DNA from: Bilabrum cf. latius
Lineage: Eukaryota > Bigyra: Bicosoecida > Bigyra > Bicosoecida
DNA: 64,000 bases
NCBI GenBank assembly: GCA_965178125.1
Contig: OZ237764.1
Coordinates: 796,636-860,635, forward strand
Direction: 5' to 3'
Part shown: positions 1-11,001 of the stretch, piece after piece
Layout of the letters: every line of letters starts with the position of its first letter
Position numbering within the stretch: position 1 is the first letter of the stretch
Position numbers and translations under genes: made by a program
Notes under the pieces: model-generated
Database searches by the model: none
Told to the model about the DNA's origin: nothing
The model's input: only the letters and a program-made list of their open reading frames with translations

Positions 1-1
1 C

Positions 2-2074
2 GTGCAGCCGGTCTTCTACGCCTCGTGCTTCTCGCTGGACAACTCCGACCACAGGCCCGTGTCCGCGGGGGTGCGCGTGCCGATGCGGCAGCCCTACCTG
101 CACCTGGACCGTGGACTCGGAGCCGGATCAGCTCGGCAGGTGGTGCTGGAGCTGGGCGGGGCCGAGTTGTGCGATGCTCCGTTGTCTCCCACGGAGCAGG
201 AAGCGGCCGACGCGGGGATGGGCGCTGCCACCGGCTCCCCCGTGTCGCGCTCTCAGTGCCCCAAGGGACTGATGGAGTTGGCAGGGCCAGACAAGGCGGT
301 CAAAGCGGCGGCCGAGCTGGCCAGCGACAAGAAGGCCAGCAAGAAGGGCAAGCAATCCGCCGTTGCGCCGCCCAAGCCGGGCAAGATGCCAGACGCAAAG
401 TCCGCGGCAAGGATGGCGGCTGAGGCCCAGGGGGTGGCGCTGGACGCCGGCGGGATCCCGCGGAGCTGTGGGCCCTCGGGCAAGCGTAAGGGCTTCGATT
501 TCAAGGCGGGCGAGGGGCTGTTCCTCACCGTGTCGGCCCCCTTCGTGGGGTCCACGGCAGCGTCGGGTGTGGTCCCTGCGCAGGACGCGGGGACTCTGGT
601 CGCGCGATGGAGCGGGGCGCAGCTGCCCCACGCCGTGATGCGGCTGGCAGACGAGTCCTGGATCGCCGATCAGAACGTGCTACTGACGGTGCGGCGTTCC
701 ACGGGCCAGATCGTTGGGCAGGCGGAGCTTCCTCTGCTGGACGCGCGGGCGTATGCCTCGGACCCCTACGGCTCCATCGATGGGCTCACCCTTGCGCGCG
801 TGCTCGAGCATCCCACTCTGCTGCGAGCGCTGGCTGCCTTCCTCCAGATGGAGCAGACGCCCGAGCACCTCGCCTTTCTGCTCGTCACACGGTGGTACAG
901 AGAGGCCGTGCTGGAGGTGGGTCACATGGTGAGGGAGGGTGCCGGGCCAGATGTGGTGGCCAGCGCCATGGCCGGTGCGGTAGGGATCGCTGCCATGCGC
1001 GGGGCTGCCAAAGAGGCGAAGGAGGATGCACAGGCGGCTGCCAAGAGCAAGAGCAAAGGCAAGGCAAAGGGCAAGAAGAAGGGCAAATCTGCTGCAAGTC
1101 TAGGACTGGGTGGGACTGACGAGGCCAGCACGCCGGGGCTGGGCGGCAAGTGGCTGGGCCAGATGGTGCGGCGCGCGAGGCACAAGGGCAAGGCCGCCAT
1201 CGCGGTGCGGGTGCAATCCAACCGTGGATCTGCAGCGGCTGCTACTGGTGCTGGGTCGGGAGACGGGGTGGATCTCCCCGTGTGGGCGCTGAGCCATGTG
1301 CATGCGGCGGCCCGCGCCATTGCGCAGGAATACGTGGGCGGGGGCATGCCCTCGGAGGTGAACGTGCCCGGGTCCATGTCCAAGGCCACCCGGGCTGTGG
1401 TTTTGGAGGATATGCTGGGGGCTTGTTCCCTGGGAGGGGCGGAGCCGGGGTCCGATTCCGGATGGACGGCAGAGCGCGCGGCTGGCGTGTTCGACACATG
1501 CGCAGGGGAGGTGCTAGCGCTGCTGGAGCGGGACAATTTCCCCCGGTTCCAGTCGGCGCTGCAGGAGAGGGACAGGGCAGGGGCCAGGGCTGCGTACGGC
1601 AAAGGGGGTGGCGTCGCCGCGCTGGGCCAGGGTGCGCCATTCTGCGTGCAGCTGGTGCGTGACGGGAGGTCGGTGGGGTCCCTCCGAGGTAAGGCTCGTC
1701 TCCTGACGGTGGGTGCATCGTGCTGCAGGGCAGAGACAGCGAGGGAGTGCAGACAGCTCGAGTCCAGGAGGCAGCTCATCAGCGCGGAGAGCTCCATGGC
1801 CAGTCTGGCGGCAGCACAGGCGATGGGGGCTGGGCTGGCTGGAGGCGGGGCGGCCGGGGCAGCGGAGGGCGGCGCCGTGGAGGTGGAGGGGGAGGGGGCG
1901 GATGACCTGGAGCTGGGGAGCGACGATGACGAGGACCTGATGGCTGGCCTGCTGCAGGGGGGCTCCTCGCTCAAGAAAGTCGAGGTTGCAACCGGCGGCG
2001 GGACGGACGCGGACTTGGACCCCGGCTCGGAGATGGAGGATGAGGACGATGAGGATGATGATGACGATGAGTGA
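2..2074 (+). CDS. Inositol-polyphosphate 5-phosphatase C-terminus fused to an RGS domain (5' truncated)
   Basis: The frame is open at the window edge and ends in TGA. The first residues contain SDHRPV, the last catalytic motif of the endonuclease/exonuclease/phosphatase fold in inositol 5-phosphatases; the rest of the catalytic domain lies upstream of the window. Residues about 170-250 (ending GQAELPL) could be a C2-like sandwich, which is a weak call. Residues about 258-300 (LARVLEHPTLLRALAAFL) match the first half of an RGS fold. Residues about 433-521 (IAQEYV, SEVNV, FDTCAGEVLALLERD, FPRF) match the second half, with a Lys/Gly-rich insertion between them. The tail is strongly acidic. Inferred role: phosphoinositide turnover coupled to G-protein signalling at membranes. 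No in-frame TAG occurs. A possible in-frame 45-nt GT-AG intron (1689-1733) would remove little and is unproven. Confidence 0.7.
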   Translation: MQPVFYASCFSLDNSDHRPVSAGVRVPMRQPYLHLDRGLGAGSARQVVLELGGAELCDAPLSPTEQEAADAGMGAATGSPVSRSQCPKGLMELAGPDKAVKAAAELASDKKASKKGKQSAVAPPKPGKMPDAKSAARMAAEAQGVALDAGGIPRSCGPSGKRKGFDFKAGEGLFLTVSAPFVGSTAASGVVPAQDAGTLVARWSGAQLPHAVMRLADESWIADQNVLLTVRRSTGQIVGQAELPLLDARAYASDPYGSIDGLTLARVLEHPTLLRALAAFLQMEQTPEHLAFLLVTRWYREAVLEVGHMVREGAGPDVVASAMAGAVGIAAMRGAAKEAKEDAQAAAKSKSKGKAKGKKKGKSAASLGLGGTDEASTPGLGGKWLGQMVRRARHKGKAAIAVRVQSNRGSAAAATGAGSGDGVDLPVWALSHVHAAARAIAQEYVGGGMPSEVNVPGSMSKATRAVVLEDMLGACSLGGAEPGSDSGWTAERAAGVFDTCAGEVLALLERDNFPRFQSALQERDRAGARAAYGKGGGVAALGQGAPFCVQLVRDGRSVGSLRGKARLLTVGASCCRAETARECRQLESRRQLISAESSMASLAAAQAMGAGLAGGGAAGAAEGGAVEVEGEGADDLELGSDDDEDLMAGLLQGGSSLKKVEVATGGGTDADLDPGSEMEDEDDEDDDDDE

Positions 2075-2298
2075 GGTGGGCTCGAAGCGGCATGTGTCGG
2101 CTTGCTTTGAACCAATATAGGTGATTGATGCGGCCCGGGTGCGCCCGCACTTCTCGCGCGCTGGACCCGAGGCTGCAATGTGCGTGTGACTGTGACTGGT
2201 TGTGTTGACGACAGACGAACTGATTCACTCTTCTTCCGGTTTCCCAGCTTGCGTGCCGTTGGTGCAGCCGTAGCGTCTCTAAGCAGCTGCAAGGCACC

Positions 2299-5200
2299 AT
2301 GTCTTGTTTAACTTTCAGTTTGTATATTGCAGTTGTACTGTCTACTGGCATTATCGCGGGGGTTACCGCACTATTGCTGGAAGATGCCTATCAAGACGTC
2401 GGCCGTGTATGGCAGTTGGTCTTGCCATCATCTGTGCTGGCCGCAGATTTGCTGATTCAAGGTAGGAACCCTGCCGCAAGCCATACAATTGTATAATTTA
2501 GGGGAGTACCGTCGTGTCTAGCTTACTCACTCGCTAGCTCTTCCTACCGCAGCTGGATGCATTATTTGTGTGTGGTCCAACATTGTGCCACAGCACCCTG
2601 CATTCATGTCACTCCGCTGGGCCGTCGTTCCAGTTCGTATGGCTACAGCTGTTTGGATAGGAATTGCAGACGCCTAGCTGTACGGCAGCGCGCTGAATCC
2701 GACTGGCGCTGTCCCGGAGTTCGTGCTTCGGGGCCTTGTGGCCGGGACTGTCGCCGTACCTGGAAGCACCCTCGATTTTATCTTTGTGACTGCAGCACAG
2801 AGTGCTTCAATGAAAGATGAGGAAACAAGCGATGGGTCTTCCAGCGATCGCGCTGCGGCTACCGCCCCCCTGCTCTCGGACGTAAGTGGCATCACGACGC
2901 CGGGCGACGGCACCGAGGCAGAGTCACTGGCGGAGGCAGGCGCGAGAGTGCCGATCCTTGCACGAGATGAGAGCGTTGAACAGGCAGACAGTGCATTCGT
3001 CTCGCTGACAAGCGCCAACAGAGGCTTGGAATCGAACCTGGTGGACGAGGACGATGACGGACACAGGCGCAGCAGAGGCGGAGCACCTGCTAGTGCGATT
3101 GGGGCAGCTGTGCACCACCACGTTCGATTCAGCTCCGATCGGATGGTGAGACATTGCACACTCAACGGAGACCCATCATCGCCGCCAACCGGCAGTGGAT
3201 CCACCGAGGAAGAGCCCCGCCAGCAGTGCAGGGCGCCTGCCCTCAGAGCCGGTGTGTTGATGGACGATGTGCAGGGGCATGGACAGCAACATGAACCTGA
3301 TGAATGCTATGGTGGCTTGCAGAGGAGCTGGATCGCTGTGCAGCAGCAATGGGAAGAGGAGCAGACCGAGGCAGAGGCTGCAGGGCATTCAGATTGCCGC
3401 CTGCACGAGGACAAGCAGCCTAGTCCTGGCACGCCCGCCACCCTCATCCAGGGGCCGGAGGGATATCATCTGCTGCAGACTGCCTAGCCCGCGCAGGGCC
3501 CCACTGACGGAAGCTCGGGTCGCGAGAGCCAGCGCTCCTCCCCTGCCTCCACCCCATCAGCTGAAAGGGCCTCCCCCGCCACCTCCCCCTCGCCCTCGGC
3601 GACTGAAACCAGCGAGAGAGGAGAGGAAACCCCCTGCCTCCCGCCGAGCCTACCCGGCTCACCCGATGGGGCCGGGGCTCTCGAGGACAGCAACAAGATC
3701 GGGAGGAGCCTCTCCCCCGGGAAAGGCGTGTCGAAATCCACCGGTGGATCACCGCTGACTCGCGCCCCAGGTCTCGTGCCGAGCACTGCCGTGAAGCGGA
3801 CAGGACTTCTTGCTCCCTTGCTGCTGGACCACAGGCAGCAGCAAGAAGAGGATGATAGGGAGAACATGTGCAGGGAACAACAGTGTGAGACCCGTGGTAC
3901 TGGGCGGGCCCCACGACGCCGGTCCTCCGGGTCACCCACCTCCAGCTCAACCTCAACCTCCCCAGGAAGGTCGGGCGGGACAGACCTGCTTGCAGGGGCC
4001 CGGCTGACCCCGGCAACCGTCCCTCTGGCCCTGCCGTCATCCACCGGTGGGCTCGTGAACAGACCGGGCGATGAGCTGCACTAGGGTGGCAGCGGCGCAC
4101 CATCGTGCGATGCATCGATGCCAGCAGAGTCAGGCCGAACTACGCCCCCGCAAGCAGCCCAAGGTACTAGCGACGAGGCAAGTGGACCGCAGGTGCAGCT
4201 TGGGAGCATACCCCCCGCGTCTGCCCGCAGCAAGGGCGGCAGGAGCATGGGCGGAGTCACAGCGCCCACCGTGCCTCTGTTCCTCAGTCCACCGGTGGAT
4301 TCAGGCAGGGAGCGCAGTTAGGCAGGGGAGTCAACTGGATCCCGCGCCAAGTTCGCCCCTGCCCGCACTGCCTCTTTCTCTGGAGCTGCATCAGGTGACT
4401 CAGGTGAAGAGGCCGAAAATCACGCACCTGTCCCATCATCGCATGCAAACAGTATTGGAGAAGCACTAGACACATCCAGCAGCAATAAAGGGGGCTATCA
4501 CCGTGGTATCCAATAGGCCAAGTCCAGCGGCAAGGCAGTGGTGGTATCCAGTGGCACTCATCACGAGGACCAATCCGATCGACCCAGCCCAGCCACTGCG
4601 GGCCGGGAGATGGCTGCTTCCCTGGTGCAATCGTACGTCGATGCCCGCCGGGTGGCACAGGGGGCGGGCCTGCCCCCGTCCCCTCCTGAGACCCAGACTG
4701 AGGCATCCGCAAGGAGCAGTCCCGCAGTGTCGGGGATGGGGTACCTTGCAGTGGGCGGGAAGGATGGGGCAGAGGGCAGCATAGTTGAAGAAAACGGAGA
4801 TGAGGGCGAGGCTGGACCTACGATGGCAAAGGTCAAGCCCGAAGCAGGGGCCGGGGCCGGGGCCGGGGCACAGTCGCTGTTCCCCCAGGCCCGGAAGGGT
4901 GGCACACATGTGCACTTCGATCACGAAGCCGAGTCGATGAGCAGTACGCCGTCCGATGGCGATGCGATGGGTGTCAATGTGACGGGTCAACAGGCTGAAT
5001 CATCATCGGTAGGCCAGCAGCCATCTCCGGCGACGGTCGCATCGGCTGGCAACGGCAGGACACCGCTGGCCGACGTGCCTGCAGGCAGCCTGCCATCGAG
5101 CGGGGAGTCCTCTCCGAAGCATGAAGGGAGTGGCCCCGGGCTTGGGCTGGGAGTGCACGTGAGACTGCCTGTGGGGCTAGATCTGGCGCTGGCTCACGGA

Positions 5201-5659
5201 GGCCTGCTTGCGGAGAGAGGTGCAGGTGTCCCGGCTGCGGCTGGAAGCGGTGATGCAAGGAGTGTAGGGCTCAGAGCGAAGACACCCCTTGCCGGGGTGA
5301 TGGGGAGTCCCTCATTGGACTTTGACAGCCCTTACTCTGATGACGACGACTTCCAGTCGCTGTACCCCGATGGGGACGGAGATGGGGGGAGCGGTGGGTC
5401 GCCGGCTCGATCGAGGGGGGCAAGGAGCAGGCGCAGCGCCAGGTCCCGAGGGGGGAGGAGCGCCGGTGGCAGATCAAGGAGGAAATCCGATGACAGCATC
5501 CATGCGTTTTCCAGTTTAGGCGCAGGTGCAGACATGCCGGGGAGCTTGCCATCGGATACAGTGCCCAGCTCGCCGACCAGAAGCAGGCAAGGGCCCAGGC
5601 GAGCGCTGATGGGGTCTCCTCTGGCGAGGGGGTTACCCGTGGAGGGCGATACGCACTGA
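2299..5659 (+). CDS. Multi-pass membrane protein with a long disordered cytoplasmic tail; five in-frame UAG
   Basis: Exon 1 is 2299-2461 and exon 2 is 2553-5659, with intron 2462-2552 (gtagg...accgcag). Joined, they give 1089 residues ending in TGA. The N-terminus has three or four hydrophobic segments (the first about residues 5-27, the others up to about residue 150). The remaining ~930 residues are Ser/Pro/Gly/Glu-rich with no recognisable fold. The frame is crossed by TAG at 2675, 3485, 4082, 4319 and 4514, and by no TAA or TGA over 3.1 kb. It can therefore only be one gene if UAG is sense. I do not recognise the family. A stretch near residue 1000 rich in Ser-Arg-Arg and Asp resembles phospho-regulated tails. 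The start is the first ATG of exon 1. Confidence 0.68.
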
Positions 5660-5734
5660 CAATGGCTTGCTTGGAAACACTGTTTGTCGTGAAATCTGTG
5701 CAAATCGGGTGCACTGCATGATTGCCTCTCTCGG

Positions 5735-6897
5735 ATGGCCCGCCAGGAGTACGTCAACTATTCAAGCGCACAGCCTGGCGTTCGCAATATGGCTGATGTG
5801 GATTCCTTTGCAAGTGCAATTATTGGCGGACCAGAGGGTGAGCTTCCATCTACGAGGGTAATAGTTCTGATTCCATGCACCATAAGTCCTCGTGCCACAC
5901 TCGCGGTACGGATCCCGCAGGTTTTCACACTTCGGGTGTGAAATCGCTCAGCAGGGTATTATTAGAGTAGCCAAATTATGGCCGTGATATCGTGAGCTAG
6001 GCAACTCGCCCAAAGTCTCGCTGATGATGTGGATCAGTGCGCATCTCGTTTGGTATCTACATGCAGCACCAGAATCGCAGGCAATGTACGCCACCCGAGC
6101 AGAGCAGCGTATTTCTGGTAACATTGGACGACCAGTAAGTCCCAAACGATCACCGCTGCTTTTCAATATTTTGCCGTTTTGCTGTCAAGCAAGTAGCAAG
6201 CAAGTAGCAAGCAACGCGCGCCCCCTCCCGCTCCGCAGACTGCACCCACTACCATGCCAGCGGCCGTGTGCTATGAAGCCGTGGAGACTGCGCGTTTTAT
6301 TGTTGGGTGGGTAGCATACATTTACTCTCTGCATATCACCATGCCATTTTGAATCGGCTGCCCATGTCCATCGTTGCAACAACATCGGATCGCTTGCTGC
6401 TTTCCCGCAGGTCTGCACTCCGCGCCGGGTGCTCGCCCGCAGACATGTAGTCCCAGCTACAGGATGAAACCGACCTGTCTCCCGCAGCAATTGCATCGCT
6501 ACGGTCGGCCATGGAGAGATGCTCGGTCAAAGGGCCGGAGGCAGCCAGCAGCGGGGCAGGAGCTGCGGGCGAGGTGGCTGCACCTTCGGGCAGCGGCAGC
6601 GGCAGAGCGGGAGCCAGCACCCCTTCTATCGGGCGCCTGCACGACGTCAGCTGGTCTGTGGCGGCCGTGGTGGCATCATCGAAGCGACCCACGGCAGGCG
6701 GCATCGCAGCTGCAGTCACGCTGGCCATCGATGTGGCAGACCCGGACGGTGCGGAGGGCTATGACCGGGGGAGCGGGGAGGGTGCCGATGGAGACGTGGG
6801 TGGGGTGCGGAGGGCGGCCATGGAGCTGTCTGTGGAGGAGCTGAGGCAGCTGCGTAGGGAGCTGGGGCGAGTACAAGCTGCCATGGCAAGGGTGTGA
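5735..6897 (+). CDS. COMM-domain protein (multi-exon, 5' structure uncertain)
   Basis: The well-supported part is the last exon, 6411-6897, entered through acceptor tttcccgcag and ending in TGA. Its C-terminus has the COMM-domain pattern: a Leu/Trp strand (GRLHDVSWSVAAVV), a second strand (AVTLAIDVAD) and a closing helix (MELSVEELRQLRRELGRV). COMMD proteins form the ring of the Commander complex, which acts in endosomal recycling. The exon carries one in-frame TAG (6448), ahead of the predicted helices. Upstream, 5735-5837 (ATG start, donor gtgagc) and about 6005-6051 (coding for LAQSLADDVDQCASRL, donor gtatct) look like earlier exons of the helical N-domain, but I could not fix all junctions or phases. 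The gene converges on the glycosidase gene, with 93 bp between the stops. Confidence 0.7.
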
Positions 6898-6990
6898 CAT
6901 GTTGTCCATGCGCCAGAATCTGCATGAACGGTTCAATCATCGCGTTTCAACCACGCCATGCGAGGAGTTTAATTGCAAAATGCCTACCAT

Positions 6991-9608
6991 TTAGCGGCTT
7001 GGCTGGGACCCTCTCGCTATGCGCAGCACGACCGGCACAAGGGGGGGCAAGTCCACCACCAAGCGACCCGTTGCAGGGCCTGCTGCGCATCCTCCCGACG
7101 ATATATTTCCATAAGACACACCTTGGCCAATGTTAGCGTCGCACTGGCGCCACTCGATCAAATCGAATGCGCTGCTTGCCGCAACGGACGACACACCAGG
7201 TCCAACAAACACATTCACGGACACTGCGGCAGCGCGCAGATTCTGTAGCACCAGCGTCGGGCCGGCAGCTGGCCCTTGCCTTGGTGCCTGCAATGCCCCA
7301 ACGATCCCAGCCGGTCTCCCCTCGGTTGCACCGCAGTACACCCCGAATGCGGGGCTGGGCGCATCTGCAAGCGAGTCATCTCCCGCTGCCAGAGCACACA
7401 GCAAAGTCTGATTGTCTCCCTGGAGAGCATTAGCAGCCGACCGGTCCAGCAGCCCTCCCGGCGCTGCCATGGCTCTCGATCCGCCATCCATGTCAATCTG
7501 GCCGTACGAAGCACCCTACTGCAGCCATGCAAGGGCAGAGTCATTCCGCGGTCGGCCCTGCGAGTCGTACCGAAGCGCTGCTGAATCTGGGGCAAGCACG
7601 TCCGATCCGTTGCCGAACACCAGCAGCTCATGGCTTGACTCACTCTCTCCTGCTGCCGAATCCAATGTGCCTGCCCACTGCTGCATCGCCTGCATCGCCG
7701 CATCGCTCACGTGCGACGAGCCAGGTACCACCAGCAGCCTGGTGTCCCTCGGAATGCCCCAAGCACCCCGCGCACTCAGGTCAGACTCGGCCACCCACCC
7801 CAACGGATACCCGCGCAGGTGGAAAAACACTGCTTGCGCTACAACTGCCGTGCGAGACGTGGCCAGCTCATCCGAGATGAACGAAGACTCGGAGTACAAA
7901 ATCCTCACAGGCCTGACGGTCCTCTGCCCGTGTCCCATCGCATCCATGCCAAGCGACGAGATCTCGATCCCGGCCCTCTAATACCCGTCCATAGCTCCTG
8001 GCAGCATGGCCATCGACCACGTGGTGTGAGTCAGCGGGTCAAGCAGAGCCGCAGGCGGGCTGTTGCGCATGCACACATCCTGCTGCAGGGCTCCCCTGGC
8101 CCACACCCAGGCCTCTGCCCCTGCGAGCCCCTGCGATGCCCCGAACCACAGCGCGCCCCTCACGTAAGATGGCGTGATCTCGCCGTGTGCCCCCCTGTAT
8201 CGAGAGGTGGAGATGTCGTGCCATTCCGTGTCCAGGAGAGGCTTGTTAGGCGCAATGCTGCGACTCAGGGTGTAGCCCATGGCGGTGCTGACCCAGTCCA
8301 CCGCCCAGTAGCTCGCGTTCCAGGCCCACTGTTCCCTGGGCAGGATCAGGTGCACCCCGGCATCGTCGGCGGGCAAGAATCTAGAGTCCATGGCAGACAC
8401 GTCCATGGCCCGAGTGAGCGCCACGCGGTCGATGCCGAAGCGGGAGGGGGCAGCGAAGGCCAGCTGGTTCTGGACCTTTACCATGCAGGACGGAGGGGGC
8501 AGCGAGGGAGCACTACCGTGTGCTGCACCTGCCAGATCATCTGCATAGGCGGCCGCAGCCTTCATGGCCGTGAACCACTTCGTGACCCTGTCGTTGTTGA
8601 ACCGGGCCCAGTCCGACCAGCGGCCCGCCACTCCCGGCCTGTTGCTGGGGTCTACCCCAGTGCCCAGAGCTGGGGGCGGGTACGGGGGCACCTGGGCGGG
8701 AATGTCTTTAAAATAGGCGAAGCTTGTGTTCCAGGCATCGTTCATGGCCTAAATGATGCCATTGTACTTGCGATCCATGGCCGATCTGAACTTGTCGAAC
8801 GTGAAAGGGGACGCTGTGGAGGTGAACCCCGGCTCATTGGCAAGAAGGTAGGGGCGGAACTGGCGACCAACCGCTGCAGCAGCCTGTCGCTCGATGGACA
8901 CGCTGATGTTGTACACCAGCTGCACCGCGGGAACTGCTCCCGGGTTGTCAATGTCGATCCCGATGAAGTGCTGCTTCCACCCCGGGCCGGTTACATTGTT
9001 AATGCCAGGGTACTTTGCCTCGAACCAGGGGGGCAGGTGATCTGCCAGCGAAAAGAAACGCGCGGGAAGGTCACCGACGGCTCCGTGCACCTCCATCTCT
9101 GCCTGGTAGCGGGAAGCCCCTTCAGGGTCAGGGGCTGGCCCTCGCGGCACGAGCTGCCACGGTGCCGTCTTGACGTCTGCGAGCACAGAACGCATTCCCT
9201 GAGCCGTGCCGTCAGCGCAGGACGGGCCCTGGTTGTACCCCGTGAGAAATAGTGGGGACATTACTGTCGTGGTGTTCGACTGCCGCAGACCACTGGCAAC
9301 TGACCAGAAGACCCCTCCCAGCTGGACGATGCCACCTCTCGAGCCGTTGGCCGGCGGTACCGTAAAGCGCGAAGACGGCTGTTCCATGGCGATCTCACCC
9401 GCACGAATGGCGCTCTCAATCAAATACAGTGTCTATTTTGTTTCGTTCTTGGGAAGCGACACCGCAAGGGCCTGGTCCCTCTGTGGATCCACGGACTTTG
9501 GCCCAAACCACTACTCGAATGCAGCCTGTGACGCACTCACGTGGGCAGAATCGTATGTTATGTACTAACAAAAGAGATTTGCAACTAAGAGAGTCGACTC
9601 CTCAAAGC
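6991..9608 (-). CDS. GH42-like (clan GH-A) glycoside hydrolase, six in-frame UAG
   Basis: One minus-strand frame runs from about 9608 to TAA at 6991, crossed only by TAG codons (plus-strand cta at 9565, 9511, 9433, 8749, 7978, 7516). It looks like a beta-galactosidase-type TIM barrel. LLANEPGF fits the acid/base Glu after strand 4, and LLDTEWHDIST fits the nucleophile Glu. GALWFGASQGLAGAEAWVWA is typical of the barrel end near the sugar site. The C-terminal 330 residues (VRILYSESSF, LLVVPGSSHVSD, LLVFGNGSDV) resemble the Rossmann-like trimerisation domain of GH42 enzymes. Several N-x-S/T sites suggest passage through the secretory pathway. The 5' end is uncertain: a splice acceptor (gactcag) at 9609-9615 is the likely start of this exon, and the first exon was not found. 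Confidence 0.66.
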
Positions 9609-9904
9609 CTGAGTCAATAGCACGCGCCTACAATTGCTATGGCGCTCTACACTTCGGGTACTTCGCATGAACTCCCCTGCTTGCATGCAAGCAATACCAC
9701 TGGCAGCGCTATTATTATGCTACTAGGAATTACGCGACCCATACTACCAATTTGACGTATCTGAGAGGTGCCGAAGGGCTGAATGTCCATTCGGCCGAAT
9801 CTTCATCTTGAACGATTGCGGCACACAAACTTTGGCTGGGCATACAACGAAACGGCTAAACATGTATTCCCACAAATTCCACTGCAGACCCTGTAAAACG
9901 AGCA
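9609..9904. other. Intergenic / possible 5' exon region of the glycosidase gene
   Basis: About 300 bp of lower-GC sequence between the glycosidase and CSN7 genes, both on the minus strand. It may hold the first exon of the glycosidase gene and the 3' UTR of neither gene can be delimited. I see no RNA gene or repeat. Confidence 0.3.
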
Positions 9905-10694
9905 TCATGAGCCCCCACTCGCCGCACCAGCCCCGGTCGCTGCCCCGGACCCCTTCTTGCCCTTGCTCTGCTTGACGTTGAGCTCTCTCGCCACCTTGTC
10001 CATGAACTCCCTCACCTTTGTAGCGCTCGCCTTCTCATCGACGTCCGCAGAGCGCACGGCAGCTCGCAGGGCGCCCTCCATGGCCGCAGCCCCGCCGTCC
10101 AGCGCCTCGAACTTCCCGATCAGCTCGTCCAGGTCGGACGGCTGCACGTCGCGGCCAATGGCACTCTTCACAATAACCAAGGACTTCTCCTAGTCCAACT
10201 CAGCGTCCAACACGCCAGCGTACTTTGCCTTCAGCACAAGCTCCTCTACCTCATCGGTGTCCTTCAGATCCAAGTCCTTGCTTAGCTGATCGTAAGATAG
10301 CTCGCGGCTAGATTGTGCCATCGTCACAATGGAAAGTTGTTTAAGTTTCGATATGTGCTTGTCGGTTAGGTCGGGCATTTCTCGTTCCTTGGCTGCGATG
10401 GCGGTGCACGCATGATCCGCACTCGCAACATTTGCTACACTTCTTGCGCACTCACTGAACAAATGTTCCGAATTTCTTACCCTTATAATCTGAATATGTT
10501 CCAAAAGCAAACAATTCTAACGCCTTTTTCCACTTGCTCGTAACGACGTGCTTCATTCCATCGTGGTCAAGAAGCTCGCCAAACACCAGCACCTTTGGAT
10601 CGGCAAGAGCCTACCGGATTGCCCCATCGATACCGCCTGCCGATGATGCTGAATCAAACAACACGAAATACTTTTCTAAGGCACCCGCTGACAT
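9905..10694 (-). CDS. CSN7: COP9 signalosome subunit 7 (PCI-domain protein)
   Basis: Exon 1 runs 10694-10481, the intron is 10480-10393 (gtaag...cgcag) and exon 2 runs 10392-9905 (TGA). The product has 233 residues, close to CSN7A/B. It aligns to CSN7 nearly throughout: LVFGELLD and FAFGTYSDY in the N-terminal helices, then LTDKHISKLKQLSIVTMA, LVLKAKYAGVLDAELD and AIGRDVQPSDL in the PCI domain, and a Lys/Gly-rich tail. The complex removes NEDD8 from cullins. Two in-frame TAGs fall on family-conserved Gln positions: residue 28 (IR-X-AL, equivalent to IHQVL in human CSN7A) and exon 2 at 10190 (LD-X-EK, equivalent to LDQRN). These are among the best evidence that UAG means Gln here. The start ATG is directly before the conserved first helix. 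Confidence 0.9.
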
Positions 10695-11001
10695 GATATG
10701 CTTGAAATGGAATCGTTCTTACCGAGAATGCGGAACCTATCTAGGCCCGTGAAATGCGCGGCGCCTGACCATCGGTGGTACTGCTGTTTATTCCACAAGA
10801 AACCCACCACTGGCCACTACAATCACCAAGAATCGTATGGTTTATGAGTCAATACGGGTTTAAGATTACATCTTGAAGTGCTGTGTCGCTAGATCACCCG
10901 CTTGGGCAGAGCGAGCGGGTGTCCCAAGTTTTGTTAGCTTTGCAACCCAGCCTGACATGCTGGTGCAACGAATGGCCTTTGTGCTATTATTATTAGTGTG
11001 T
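10695..11001. promoter_or_regulatory. Divergent intergenic region between CSN7 and the GT4-GT41 gene
   Basis: 307 bp separate two start codons pointing away from each other, so it should hold both promoters. It is lower in GC than the flanking genes. No specific motif was recognised. Confidence 0.4.

Noticed and set aside
1689-1733. Intron in the 5-phosphatase/RGS gene
   Set aside because: A gtaag donor is present, but the best acceptor leaves the wrong frame. The in-frame alternative (45 nt) is optional because the unspliced frame is also open.
7711-9252. 513-codon plus-strand frame opposite the glycosidase gene
   Set aside because: It is the GC-rich antisense shadow of the minus-strand gene, which has clear catalytic motifs. 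The plus frame has no recognisable domain.
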